Positions 8,169 through 15,268 of a stretch of 17,640 bases of DNA are shown here, piece after piece. The stretch is from CAIXDB01 sp038327915 (GTDB taxonomy: Bacteria; Patescibacteriota; Minisyncoccia; Phycocordibacterales; DATDWN01). Position 1 is the first letter of the stretch. Every line of letters starts with the position of its first letter. The stretch covers positions 1-17,640 of the forward strand of contig JBBQLO010000015.1 in NCBI GenBank assembly GCA_038327915.1, given 5' to 3'. The notes under the pieces are model-generated. The model did not search any database and was not told where the DNA came from. It worked only from the letters and a program-made list of their open reading frames with translations. A program made the position numbers and the translations under genes.

Positions 8169-8795
8169 ATGAAATTCATTCTTGGAACAAAAGTAAATAT
8201 GACCCAAATCTTCGATGAGAAGGGTATAGTACACCCTGTCACTGTTTTGAAGGCGGGACCTATGACCGTTACTCAAGTGAAGGAGACTGCCGGTAAAGAC
8301 AAATATGCTAGTGTTCAAGTTGGATTTGGTACGCGTTCCGCGAAACGTATTAACAAGCCACTTCGAGGACATATTGGGGAAAGTAATAATTTCATGCATC
8401 TTCGAGAATTTCGTCTTGAAAAAGCTGGAGAGACTTCTTTTAAAGTTGGTGATGCAATCGAGCTTTCTGTGTTTGCTCCCGGAGATGTTGTCACAGTTTC
8501 AGGGACGTCAAAAGGTAAGGGTTTTCAAGGAGTGGTCAAAAGACACGGATTCAAAGGGGGTCCACGTTCTCACGGACAGAAACACTCGGAGCGTGAGGCA
8601 GGTTCTCTTGGAGGAGGAGGACGAGATGGGGGCCGTGTTGCTAAAAACAAACGTATGGCGGGCCGAATGGGCGGGGATAGGATCACAAGCAAAGGTTTAA
8701 CTGTGGTTGCAGTATCTCCTGAAACTGGAGAAATATTTATTCGCGGAGCTGTTCCTGGGCGCAGGGGTAGTTTGGTAGAAATCAAGGGGTTATAG
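8169..8795 (+). CDS. rplC: Large ribosomal subunit protein L3
   Basis: L3 is an early 50S assembly protein near the peptidyl-transferase centre. The 208-residue length is normal. The start MKFILGTKVNMTQIFDEKG is the typical L3 N-terminus (xxLGxKxGMTQxF), with Asn in place of the usual Gly. The central extension is clear: SGTSKGKGFQGVVKRHGFKG at about residues 110-129, then the GSLGGGGRDGGRV block and KRMAGRMGGDR. It ends in TAG. It is the first gene of a four-gene unit (rplC-rplD-rplW-rplB) that has its own promoter and ends at the terminator after rplB. The gap to rplD holds a strong hairpin. Confidence 0.98.
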   Translation: MKFILGTKVNMTQIFDEKGIVHPVTVLKAGPMTVTQVKETAGKDKYASVQVGFGTRSAKRINKPLRGHIGESNNFMHLREFRLEKAGETSFKVGDAIELSVFAPGDVVTVSGTSKGKGFQGVVKRHGFKGGPRSHGQKHSEREAGSLGGGGRDGGRVAKNKRMAGRMGGDRITSKGLTVVAVSPETGEIFIRGAVPGRRGSLVEIKGL

Positions 8796-8804
8796 CAAAC
8801 ACGT

Positions 8805-8830
8805 CGGATACGAGATGTATCTCGTATCCG
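8805..8830 (+). promoter_or_regulatory. 12-bp perfect hairpin between rplC and rplD
   Basis: CGGATACGAGAT (8805-8816) is exactly complementary to ATCTCGTATCCG (8819-8830), with only GT between. In RNA the four central pairs would partly open to form the loop. No U-tract follows, so it is not a simple terminator. It sits 10-35 nt after the rplC stop and 26 nt before the rplD start. It could be an mRNA processing or stability hairpin or a binding site for a ribosomal protein. L4 is the known autoregulator of the E. coli S10 operon, but its target there is elsewhere. Confidence 0.6.
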
Positions 8831-8856
8831 AGATCAAAAAATTATATCTTTAAAAA

Positions 8857-9597
8857 ATGGAAGCAACAATTTACAATCAGACAGGTAAGGAAGCAGGAAG
8901 TATCACTCTCCCAAAGGGCGTTTTTGGTTTGCCTTGGAACGCTGACTTGGTGCATCAGGTTGTTACTTCAATGCAATCTTCCGCTCGTACCCCTATTGCT
9001 CATACTAAAAATCGTGCAGATGTTCGGGGAGGAGGTAAAAAACCGTGGAAGCAAAAAGGTACTGGCCAGGCTCGACACGGTTCACGGCGTTCACCTATTT
9101 GGGTGGGAGGAGGTGTAACACATGGTCCTCGCAATGATAAGGATTACAGCCGTAAGGTCAATAAGAAAATGAAGGCCAAAGCTTTGTACACTATTCTTTC
9201 TGCTAAATTCAAAAAAGGTCACATTCTTTTTGTTGACGGACTTAATTTTACCGATTCAAAAACAAAAGAGGCTAAAGCTATACTCGCTTCTCTTTCCGCT
9301 GTTTCAGGTTTCAAAGACATTCTTTCAAAACGAAAAAACTCAGCATACATTGCTTTGCCAAGTAAAATTACTTCAGCAGAAAGAGCATTTTCAAATTTTG
9401 GAAATCTCGAAACAGACGAGATTCGTAACATGAGCCCTCTTCATCTGATGAAATACAAATACATTGTTATTTCAGAACCAGAAATCGGTTTAGGTCTCAT
9501 TTCTCATAAATTAGGAAAGATGTTGCCGGACGCATCACCGAAGATACACACAAAGAAATTAGCAGGAAAAATTTCAAGTAAAAAAATAGCAAAATAA
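8857..9597 (+). CDS. rplD: Large ribosomal subunit protein L4
   Basis: L4 lines the peptide exit tunnel of the 50S subunit. The tunnel-loop signature is intact: RADVRGGGKKPWKQKGTGQA at about residues 53-72, followed by RHGSRRSPIWVGGG and HGPRNDKDYSRKVNKKMK. Length is 246 residues, somewhat longer than the typical 200-210. The C-terminus ends in a Lys-rich tail (TKKLAGKISSKKIAK). The ATG follows an AT-rich stretch without SD. It lies 13 nt upstream of rplW in the same unit and ends with TAA, immediately followed by a second TAA. Confidence 0.97.
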   Translation: MEATIYNQTGKEAGSITLPKGVFGLPWNADLVHQVVTSMQSSARTPIAHTKNRADVRGGGKKPWKQKGTGQARHGSRRSPIWVGGGVTHGPRNDKDYSRKVNKKMKAKALYTILSAKFKKGHILFVDGLNFTDSKTKEAKAILASLSAVSGFKDILSKRKNSAYIALPSKITSAERAFSNFGNLETDEIRNMSPLHLMKYKYIVISEPEIGLGLISHKLGKMLPDASPKIHTKKLAGKISSKKIAK

Positions 9598-9610
9598 TAA
9601 ACATATCAGA

Positions 9611-9892
9611 ATGAAAACTCACGCTACATCAATTTTAGTTCGACCTCACGTCACTGAAAAAGCTACGCAATCTGCTGAATCCTCGGTGTATGTCTTTGAG
9701 GTGGCCACTCGCGCATCGAAATATGAAGTGGCACGAGCTATCAAAGAACAGTACCAGGTCATACCTGTGAAAGTCAGTACTGTCACTATGCCAGCCAAGC
9801 AGACTTTTGTTCGAGGTAAACGTGGCACACAGTCTGGTTATAAAAAAGCGTATGTATATTTGAAAAAGGGAGAGACGATTGAGCTTGTGTAA
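9611..9892 (+). CDS. rplW: Large ribosomal subunit protein L23
   Basis: L23 binds 23S rRNA domain III at the tunnel exit and forms the docking site for trigger factor and SRP. The 93-residue length is normal. Family features are ILVRPHVTEKATQSAE near residues 8-23, YVFEVATRASKYEVARAIKE, and the loop ending KKAYVYLKKGETIELV, where family members carry KKAxVxLxxG. No SD sequence precedes the ATG. It is the third gene of the rplC-rplB unit. Confidence 0.96.
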   Translation: MKTHATSILVRPHVTEKATQSAESSVYVFEVATRASKYEVARAIKEQYQVIPVKVSTVTMPAKQTFVRGKRGTQSGYKKAYVYLKKGETIELV

Positions 9893-9953
9893 AACAGAGT
9901 AATACTGCAAAGAAAATAAGTAAGTTTCATATTTCAATTTTTATTTAAAAATC

Positions 9954-10796
9954 ATGAAAAAGTTTAAACCAACATCACCATCTAGACGAAATATGTCTTC
10001 CATTCACTATGGAAGTGTGTTAACTGCATCAGAGCCACAGAAGTCTTTGACTCATGGATTTAAGCGAGCAGTTGGGCGTAATCATCATGGTGAAATCACT
10101 ACTCGTCACAAAGGAGGCGGTCACAAGCGTCTCTACAGAGAAATTGATTTTCGATACGATAAAGTTGACGTACCATACACCATTACTACGGTTGAGTATG
10201 ATCCCAATCGTTCTGGTTTTATAGGTCTTGCAGTCTACCGCGACGGTGAAAAAAGATATGTCCTACTTCCAAAAGGAGCCAAAGTTGGTGATGTGTTTGT
10301 CTCAAGCGACAAAGCCGAGGTTGTATCTGGCAACCGCTTACCGCTTCGCAATATTACTGTCGGTACTTTTGTGTATAATGTCGAGGTAAAGCCACAAGGT
10401 GGTGCTAAGCTCGGGCGTTCTGGAGGAAGCTTTATCGAAGTTGTCGCAAAAGACGCAGGCATGGTGGACTTAAAAATGCCTTCTTCTGAAGTGCGAAAAG
10501 TAAAAGAAACAGCGTGGGCAAGTGTCGGTGTCGTTTCAAACGACGAGAATCGCTTAGTGAACCTTGGTAAAGCAGGTCGCAACCGATGGCTCGGCGTACG
10601 CCCTACAGTGCGAGGTACAGCCATGAACCCAGTAGATCACCCACATGGAGGAGGTGAGGGTCGTCAGGGCCGTGGCCGTCGTCGTGCTGTCTCTGCATGG
10701 GGCAAGCCAACAGGTAAGGGACAAAAGTCTCGTACTCCAAAAAAATACTCAAATAAATTTATTGTTAGCCGAAGGAAGGTTGGAAAGAGGAAATAA
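9954..10796 (+). CDS. rplB: Large ribosomal subunit protein L2
   Basis: L2 is needed for subunit association and peptidyl-transferase activity. The 280-residue length matches the family. The N-terminus shows KKFKPTSPSRRNM and the motif KRAVGRNHHGEITTRHKGGG near residues 38-57. The C-terminal signature GTAMNPVDHPHGGGEGR (about 221-237) contains the conserved His region. The tail KSRTPKKYSNKFIVSRRK is typical. It is the last gene of its unit: a 16-bp terminator begins 6 nt after the TAA stop. In the canonical S10 operon rpsS follows directly; here a non-ribosomal gene intervenes. Confidence 0.98.
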   Translation: MKKFKPTSPSRRNMSSIHYGSVLTASEPQKSLTHGFKRAVGRNHHGEITTRHKGGGHKRLYREIDFRYDKVDVPYTITTVEYDPNRSGFIGLAVYRDGEKRYVLLPKGAKVGDVFVSSDKAEVVSGNRLPLRNITVGTFVYNVEVKPQGGAKLGRSGGSFIEVVAKDAGMVDLKMPSSEVRKVKETAWASVGVVSNDENRLVNLGKAGRNRWLGVRPTVRGTAMNPVDHPHGGGEGRQGRGRRRAVSAWGKPTGKGQKSRTPKKYSNKFIVSRRKVGKRK

Positions 10797-10801
10797 TGCT
10801 A

Positions 10802-10840
10802 AAATAAAACCACATACAAACATAGTATGTGGTTTTATTT
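10802..10840. terminator. Strong intrinsic terminator after rplB
   Basis: AAATAAAACCACATAC at 10802-10817 is exactly complementary to GTATGTGGTTTTATTT at 10825-10840, with a 7-nt loop AAACATA. The stem ends in a T-rich arm on the + strand and an A-rich 5' arm, so it could also act on the minus strand. It closes the rplC-rplB unit and marks the boundary of the orphan insertion. Confidence 0.85.
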
Positions 10841-10846
10841 AGTAGA

Positions 10847-10852
10847 TATAAT
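10847..10852 (+). promoter_or_regulatory. Possible -10 element before the orphan gene
   Basis: A consensus TATAAT lies at 10847-10852, just after the rplB terminator and 37 nt before the orphan ATG. There is no recognisable -35 hexamer at the proper spacing, since that position falls inside the terminator arm. It is the best candidate promoter in the gap, but weak. Confidence 0.25.
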
Positions 10853-10889
10853 TTATTACTATTATCTTATATCCTAATTTAATTAAGTC

Positions 10890-11138
10890 ATGAAAGAAAT
10901 ATTTGAACAGATTAAATCATTTGAAAGACCTCCATTGAAAAGAGATTATGTTGGAAATACTGCTGGTCGGTTTGACACAGGGGATATGAATTTTGAGCTA
11001 TGTTCTCATGATAAAAGTAGTCCTCAATATTGTAGTCAGTGTGTTCTTGATGCGTATGCAAAAACTGATGTCGATATTTTTACTATTGATGTTGGCTCAA
11101 GTGGAATGGTGAACCCCGTTTCAGACGAGCTCGTCTGA
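10890..11138 (+). CDS. Orphan gene, N-terminal part (82 aa) ending at an in-frame TGA
   Basis: Reading from the ATG at 10890 gives 82 residues before a TGA at 11136-11138. The next codon, GTG at 11139, continues the same frame for 520 more residues. The part contains a possible zinc site: Cys38, His40, Cys48, Cys51 in the arrangement CxH-x7-CxxC. This is followed by a short segment ending in SSGMVNPVSDELV. No SD sequence precedes the ATG. This TGA is the only one used as a stop among the gene ends seen here. The likeliest readings are one gene of about 603 codons with a UGA that is read through, a nonsense mutation, or a local sequence/assembly error at the palindrome. Function unknown. Confidence 0.6.
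   Translation: MKEIFEQIKSFERPPLKRDYVGNTAGRFDTGDMNFELCSHDKSSPQYCSQCVLDAYAKTDVDIFTIDVGSSGMVNPVSDELV
11121..11138. repeat. 18-nt perfect palindrome ending exactly in the in-frame TGA
   Basis: TCAGACGAGCTCGTCTGA equals its own reverse complement. The final three bases are the TGA that interrupts the orphan gene. As RNA it would form a 7-bp stem with an AGCU loop immediately before and including the stop codon. Such a perfect palindrome could be a regulatory hairpin or a scar of a short inverted duplication or chimeric join. Confidence 0.85.
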
Positions 11139-12701
11139 GTGTACTCAAAAGGAACTGCAGGCGGAGGACACCAAATATATCAATATGTGAGAAAAGATAG
11201 ACTCTCTCCCACAGAGTTTTGTGATTATCTTAATAATCATAAAAAAAATGATGTATCTGAAGTGGAAGTTGATGAAAGTACAGGAAACATAATTGTGTGG
11301 TCAAACATGCTCGGGAATTGGATAGGTACTGGGGGTAGATGGGGAAAAGCTTATCAAAAATTAGGTTTTCATGTTGATTTTAAAGAATTAAACACACTTT
11401 CTACTAGTCAGTATCTTAAACTGCCTTTGGCAGTTCAAGATTTTGCTGATAAGGAGTTAAAAATAATCGCTCATAATCAAACTGCTCCTTCAGAAACTGA
11501 TAAGACTACAGTTATTGGAATTCCAAAAGAAAGTTCTTTTTGGTCTGTGTACAAAAAACTTACTCCGGAAGAAATAGACAGAGGAAAAGAAGAAAAAAAA
11601 GAAAAATCAAAAGAGGAATTTAACAAACGAACAGAGGCAGTGAGGGAATTTTTTGACTACTGTAAAATTCTTGTAGAAGAATATGCACGCCATGGTTTAA
11701 AACTTAATCTTTCTCCTGCTCATCTGTTTACATTTGACGAAGTGGAAAGTCGCAGATACTTAAGTGTTGATTTAGGGATCACTGAATGGGAATCAGAACA
11801 GCTTCCTTTTAATTTTATTAATCTGATTGGTTATAGTAGTAATCCACAGGATATGAGAAAAGGTGAATTTCCACGTTTTTCTGTTCAAATGCCTTATCAA
11901 AATGACTCTGTGACAGAAGAAATTCTGGAGAAATTTTTGCAAGGAGTGTTAATATTTAAAGGTCTAAAAAGTCAATATGACACACTAAAAAAGATTTACG
12001 AGGATTATAAAGAAAAATACAAACAATACATAGACAATTTTCATAAAGAATATGGCGAGCGTGCTTTTTATTTAAGCAGAGACGCAGAGTCCGGTTTACT
12101 TTTTTATTTTGGACCAAAAAACTATCAATGTAGCACAGAAGGCGTGACGGCATTAAGTCAGGATGTGAAAACATATTTGGATGAGTTGGCAAAATATGCC
12201 AATAAAAAGATTGAAGACATACAAGAGGCAAAAAGACTAAGGGAGGAAGAAAAAAGTCAAACTAATGCACCGGTTGTTTTTATTGAAAAAAGTTCTTTAG
12301 AAAAAAAATTTGAGGCGACATTGAAGGATCAAAGTGAAAACTATGCTCGAATTATTAACATTCAGGGTGGAAAAGTTCTATCAATCAAGAATTTATCAGG
12401 AGGTATTTCTGTGGCAACACCATGGGGATTTGAGACAGGGTCAAGAACAGCACAGATAAATTCTATGTCCCTTTCTTTGTCTATTTTTACAGCCAAGGGA
12501 AAAAAGATGTACGAGTATCAGCTACCGAAAGACGGATATGTTTTTTTGACAAGAAACGGGGCTAATGCGTATCGTGTTGAAATTGAGCCTGCTCTCAAAC
12601 CAATTTCTGAAATTTTGTTGAAAGGCGAAGATTCAAATGAAGCAGTTTCTCCAGCTACACATAATCCATTTGGTGCATTGAGTGGTTGGGGTAGGAAGTA
12701 G
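11139..12701 (+). CDS. Orphan gene, C-terminal part (520 aa), possible KH-like RNA-binding domain
   Basis: The frame begins with GTG directly after the TGA. At about residues 41-80 it reads EVEV, IIVWSNMLGNWIGTGGRWGK, AYQKLGFHVDF. The IGTGGR segment looks like the GxxG loop of a KH domain (VIGxxGxxIxxL) flanked by beta strands; this is inference from pattern only. Then come charged coiled-coil stretches at about 146-190, 265-315 and 345-375, and a C-terminal beta-rich region with repeated short strands (INIQGGKVLSIKNLSGG, YEYQLPKDGYVFL). No membrane segment or signal peptide is visible. It ends in TAG 21 nt before the -35 box of the rpsS promoter. Position within the ribosomal protein cluster and a possible KH fold suggest an RNA- or ribosome-related job, but I do not recognise the family. 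Confidence 0.6.
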   Translation: MYSKGTAGGGHQIYQYVRKDRLSPTEFCDYLNNHKKNDVSEVEVDESTGNIIVWSNMLGNWIGTGGRWGKAYQKLGFHVDFKELNTLSTSQYLKLPLAVQDFADKELKIIAHNQTAPSETDKTTVIGIPKESSFWSVYKKLTPEEIDRGKEEKKEKSKEEFNKRTEAVREFFDYCKILVEEYARHGLKLNLSPAHLFTFDEVESRRYLSVDLGITEWESEQLPFNFINLIGYSSNPQDMRKGEFPRFSVQMPYQNDSVTEEILEKFLQGVLIFKGLKSQYDTLKKIYEDYKEKYKQYIDNFHKEYGERAFYLSRDAESGLLFYFGPKNYQCSTEGVTALSQDVKTYLDELAKYANKKIEDIQEAKRLREEEKSQTNAPVVFIEKSSLEKKFEATLKDQSENYARIINIQGGKVLSIKNLSGGISVATPWGFETGSRTAQINSMSLSLSIFTAKGKKMYEYQLPKDGYVFLTRNGANAYRVEIEPALKPISEILLKGEDSNEAVSPATHNPFGALSGWGRK

Positions 12702-12722
12702 TTTTAGTTGATTTTTATTTAT

Positions 12723-12751
12723 TTGACATTCCAACCTCTTTTGTATAGTAT
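12723..12751 (+). promoter_or_regulatory. Promoter for the rpsS-rplE unit
   Basis: A full consensus TTGACA at 12723-12728 and TAGTAT at 12746-12751 are 17 nt apart. The predicted start is near 12758, leaving about 124 nt of leader before rpsS. It restarts transcription of the ribosomal genes after the orphan insertion. Confidence 0.65.
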
Positions 12752-12785
12752 GTACGGCAATCAAGAGCTTGTCTCTTTATTGAGA

Positions 12786-12830
12786 GTTTGGGGTATCAAT
12801 CCAATACCACGAAACTGTGGTTTTTGTTTT
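12786..12830 (+). promoter_or_regulatory. Possible attenuator in the rpsS leader
   Basis: Two alternative foldings share the same bases. (1) GTTT (12786-12789) and GGTAT (12792-12796) can pair with AAAC (12812-12815) and ATACC (12804-12808). (2) ACCAC (12806-12810) can pair with GTGGT (12817-12821), which is followed by a T-rich tract (TTTTGTTTT at 12822-12830). The second is terminator-like with a short 5-bp stem, and the first would block it. This suggests control of rpsS and downstream genes, but the weak stem keeps confidence low. Confidence 0.35.
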
Positions 12831-12881
12831 GTTCAGATGATTGCTTCTCGCAACATGTGGACAGCACGAATTAAAAACAAC

Positions 12882-13229
12882 ATGACACGATCATCAAAAA
12901 AAGGTCCATACGTAGATCCTCGAGTTATGAAAAAAATCGAGGGCAAAAAGCCGATTGAAACCGGGGTTATTAAGACGTGGTCTCGTGCTTGTGTTATTGC
13001 ACCTGAAATGGTTGGCTTTAATTTTGGTGTACACAATGGCAAAATTCATATAGAGGTGCTTGTTTCTGAAGACATGGTGGGGCATCGCCTAGGTGAATTT
13101 TCTCCAACAAAGAAATTTATCAAACATGGAGGAAAGATGCAGAAAGATTTGGAACAGAAGAAAAAAGAAGGTGAAATAGCGGCTGCTCAGTCCGCTAAAA
13201 CAGCCGCTACTCCGGGAGCAAAAAAATAA
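12882..13229 (+). CDS. rpsS: Small ribosomal subunit protein S19
   Basis: S19 sits in the 30S head near the A site and binds 16S rRNA together with S13. The start at 12882 is chosen because MTRSSKKGPYVD matches the family N-terminus (MxRSxKKGPFVD). The open frame reaches upstream to 12708, but those residues do not resemble S19 and overlap the promoter. Core motifs are IKTWSRACVIAPEMVGFNFG, VHNGKIHIEVLVSEDMVGHRLGEFSPT and KFIKHGG. Length is 115 residues against about 92 usually; the excess is a Lys/Ala-rich tail after residue 90. It has no SD sequence and is the first gene of a nine-gene unit. Confidence 0.95.
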   Translation: MTRSSKKGPYVDPRVMKKIEGKKPIETGVIKTWSRACVIAPEMVGFNFGVHNGKIHIEVLVSEDMVGHRLGEFSPTKKFIKHGGKMQKDLEQKKKEGEIAAAQSAKTAATPGAKK

Positions 13230-13260
13230 AAAGAATCGCTCTAAATAGTATATAATTATC

Positions 13261-13647
13261 ATGAACACAGCACACGCTACACTTTCAAATTTTCGACAGT
13301 CTCCACGCAAGTTGCGTTTGGTTGCCGATTTGGCGCGGGGGAAAAAAGTTGCTGACGCGCTCGTCAATCTAGAATTTACTACTAAACGCGGAGCACTTCC
13401 TGTGCGCACTCTTATTAGTTCTGCTCTTGCAAACGCAAAAGCACTAGATATTCCTACGGACAATTTGATCGTGACCAAAATCACAGTGAATGCTGGAAAA
13501 ACGATGTATCGTCGCCGACCCGCTGCGCAAGGAAGTGCCCACCCTATCCGTAAAAGAACGAGTGCGCTGTATGTCGAGCTCGGTGAAGACCCAAAAGCAA
13601 AGAAGCCAAAGAAAATAAAGATGATTAAGAAAGAAAAGACTAACTAG
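13261..13647 (+). CDS. rplV: Large ribosomal subunit protein L22
   Basis: L22 contributes a beta-hairpin to the wall of the nascent-peptide exit tunnel. Family features are FRQSPRKLRLVADLARGKKV near residues 11-30, LISSALANAKA, and the hairpin/tail region ITVNAGKTMYRRRPAAQGSA followed by HPIRKRTSALYVEL. Length is 128 residues with a Lys-rich C-terminal tail beyond the usual ~110. It lies 31 nt after rpsS and its stop is separated from the rpsC ATG by a single base. A TATAAT-like sequence at 13251-13256 is too close to the ATG to be a likely promoter. Confidence 0.97.
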   Translation: MNTAHATLSNFRQSPRKLRLVADLARGKKVADALVNLEFTTKRGALPVRTLISSALANAKALDIPTDNLIVTKITVNAGKTMYRRRPAAQGSAHPIRKRTSALYVELGEDPKAKKPKKIKMIKKEKTN

Positions 13648-13648
13648 C

Positions 13649-14308
13649 ATGACACACACTGTCCATCCATATTCACACAGACTTGGTATCACGAGAGACT
13701 GGAAATCTCGATGGTTTGGCGTGAAAAATAAATATAAAGAATATCTGAAAAGTGATGTTCTTCTCCGTGAATATCTAGAAAAAAAGTTGCGCGGTAGCTA
13801 TGTGGCAAATATTGAAATGGAACGTGGGGAAAAAATTCTTCGAGTTATTATTGAAACATCTCGACCGGGTATGATTATTGGCCGCTCAGGTGACGGAGCC
13901 GTACGTTTACGAACAGACATTCTCAGTTTTCTTTCAAAGAAAAAATTGTCTGCAGAAGGAGAAATTAAAATTGACATCAAAGAAATTCGTCAGCCAGAAT
14001 CTAACGCAGCTATTGTTGCCCAAATGATTGCAGAAGGTTTGGAAAAGCGGATGCCGTTCCGTCGTGTGGTTAAACAAACACTTGAAAAAGTTATGGCAAA
14101 TCGAGATGTTCAGGGCGTTAAAATAGTTCTTGCTGGAATTCTCGGGGGTAACTCTATGGCACGAACAGAAATGCATAAAAAAGGTCGAGTGCCTTTGCAG
14201 ACATTTCGTGCCGATATCGACTATGCCCATTATGAAGCCCACCAACCCCTTGGGCAGATTGGAATAAAAGTGTGGATATATAAAGGCGAAATCTTCGAGA
14301 AAAAATAA
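13649..14308 (+). CDS. rpsC: Small ribosomal subunit protein S3
   Basis: S3 lies at the mRNA entry channel of the 30S subunit and takes part in mRNA unwinding. The KH domain is clear at about residues 60-105, with PGMIIGRSGDGAVRLRTDI carrying the GxxG loop as GRSG. The C-terminal domain shows RRVVKQTLEKVMANRDVQGV, GGNSMARTEMHKKGRVPLQT and FRADIDYAHYEA. GQIGIKVWIYKGEI closes the family signature. Length is 219 residues, normal. It starts one base after the rplV stop, indicating tight coupling. Confidence 0.98.
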   Translation: MTHTVHPYSHRLGITRDWKSRWFGVKNKYKEYLKSDVLLREYLEKKLRGSYVANIEMERGEKILRVIIETSRPGMIIGRSGDGAVRLRTDILSFLSKKKLSAEGEIKIDIKEIRQPESNAAIVAQMIAEGLEKRMPFRRVVKQTLEKVMANRDVQGVKIVLAGILGGNSMARTEMHKKGRVPLQTFRADIDYAHYEAHQPLGQIGIKVWIYKGEIFEKK

Positions 14309-14313
14309 ATTTT

Positions 14314-14730
14314 ATGTTGTTACCAAAAAAAGTTAAATACCGAAAGTGGCACACGATGCGCAAAAACCCAGAAAAAATGGGGGTTGCTTCACGTGGCACC
14401 ACGGTTGCTTTTGGTTCGTACGGGCTCAAAGCTATCGGAGGTCATCGTATCCGTTCCAATCAGCTTGAAGCTGCCCGCAAGGTTTTGTCTCGAACCATCG
14501 GCAAGACAGGTAAGCTTTGGATTCGAGTTTTCCCTGATATGCCGATTACTCGCAAGCCTGCAGAAGTAAAGCTTGGTAAGGGAAAAGGAGACCTGTTTGC
14601 ATACGTTGTTCCAGTTAAACCAGGCCGAGTTATTTTTGAAGTTGACGGTGTGACTGAGGCGGTAGCACGTGAGGCACTGCGTAAAGCAGGGACAAAATTG
14701 CCTGTTAATACAAAAGTAGTGGCACGCTAA
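14314..14730 (+). CDS. rplP: Large ribosomal subunit protein L16
   Basis: L16 binds the A-site region of the 50S subunit and is needed for late assembly. Family features are MLLPKKVKYRKWHTMR at the N-terminus, FGSYGLKAIGGHRIRSNQLE AARKVL near residues 31-56, GKLWIRVFPDMPITRKPAEV near 69-88, and GKGKGDLFAYVVPVKPGRVI. Length 138 is standard. It lies 5 nt after rpsC and 9 nt before rpmC. Confidence 0.98.
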   Translation: MLLPKKVKYRKWHTMRKNPEKMGVASRGTTVAFGSYGLKAIGGHRIRSNQLEAARKVLSRTIGKTGKLWIRVFPDMPITRKPAEVKLGKGKGDLFAYVVPVKPGRVIFEVDGVTEAVAREALRKAGTKLPVNTKVVAR

Positions 14731-14739
14731 TTTATATAT

Positions 14740-14943
14740 ATGAAAAATAAAGATTTAAAAAACAAAAGTGCAAAGGAATTGGAAACCATGCTTGCTGAAA
14801 AGCAGAGCGCCTTGCGAACATTTCGCTTTGCCATTGCTGGTAGCAATACACGCAATGTGAGAGAAGGCAGAGCTATGCGAAGGGACGTTGCTCGAATATT
14901 GACTCTGCAAAACAGTACAATGTCCGTGAATGGTCAAATTTAA
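14740..14943 (+). CDS. rpmC: Large ribosomal subunit protein L29
   Basis: L29 is a small two-helix protein beside the tunnel exit. Length is 67 residues. The first helix begins KNKDLKNKSAKELETMLAEK, followed by a loop of RFAIAGSNTRN instead of the usual RFQ(L/K)ATGQLEN, and a second helix RAMRRDVARILTLQN where family members have IRxVRRDIARIxT. The order between rplP and rpsQ confirms the call. No SD sequence. Confidence 0.94.
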   Translation: MKNKDLKNKSAKELETMLAEKQSALRTFRFAIAGSNTRNVREGRAMRRDVARILTLQNSTMSVNGQI

Positions 14944-14965
14944 AAGTTTGTGCTAGTGTAAAAAA

Positions 14966-15241
14966 ATGGAAAACAAAACTGATAAAAAAATACAGGAAAA
15001 AATAGAGTCAAAACACACCAAAGTAATGACTGGCGTGGTAGTCTCCGACAAAATGAAAGATACTATTGTTGTCGAAGTAAAGCGCTTTATGAAACATCCA
15101 AAGTATGGTAAATTCATTTCTATCAACAAAAAGTTCAAAGCACATGATGCTGGCAATACTAAAAAAATCGGCGAGAGGGTAGACATCGTCGAGACGAGGC
15201 CCATATCAAAAGACAAACATTTTAAGCTGTTGCTTAAATAA
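14966..15241 (+). CDS. rpsQ: Small ribosomal subunit protein S17
   Basis: S17 is a primary 16S rRNA-binding protein with an OB fold. The core starts near residue 21 with MTGVVVSDKMKDTIVVEVKR, continues with KHPKYGKFISINKKFKAHD and closes with IGERVDIVETRPISKDKHFK. Length 91 includes a charged N-terminal extension of about 18 residues. The first ATG is used; an internal Met (MTGVVV) could give a standard-length protein. It sits in the canonical rpmC-rpsQ-rplN order. Confidence 0.96.
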   Translation: MENKTDKKIQEKIESKHTKVMTGVVVSDKMKDTIVVEVKRFMKHPKYGKFISINKKFKAHDAGNTKKIGERVDIVETRPISKDKHFKLLLK

Positions 15242-15268
15242 TTTCATACCATTTTTAAATAAAAAGCA

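Noticed and set aside
7994..8218. A 74-codon + strand open frame across the rpsJ-rplC gap
   Set aside because: It runs through the structured RNA, the poly-T tract and the rplC promoter, codes a poly-Phe run, and overlaps the start of rplC. It is a chance frame.
10890..12701. Genetic code 25 (UGA = glycine, as in Gracilibacteria and Absconditabacteria) as the explanation for the in-frame TGA
   Set aside because: Under that code UGA would be frequent inside genes. About 20 other genes, including one of 1802 codons and all ribosomal proteins, have none.
12708..12881. Upstream extension of the S19 reading frame
   Set aside because: The extra 58 residues do not resemble S19, overlap the promoter at 12723-12751, and the family N-terminus begins exactly at the ATG at 12882.
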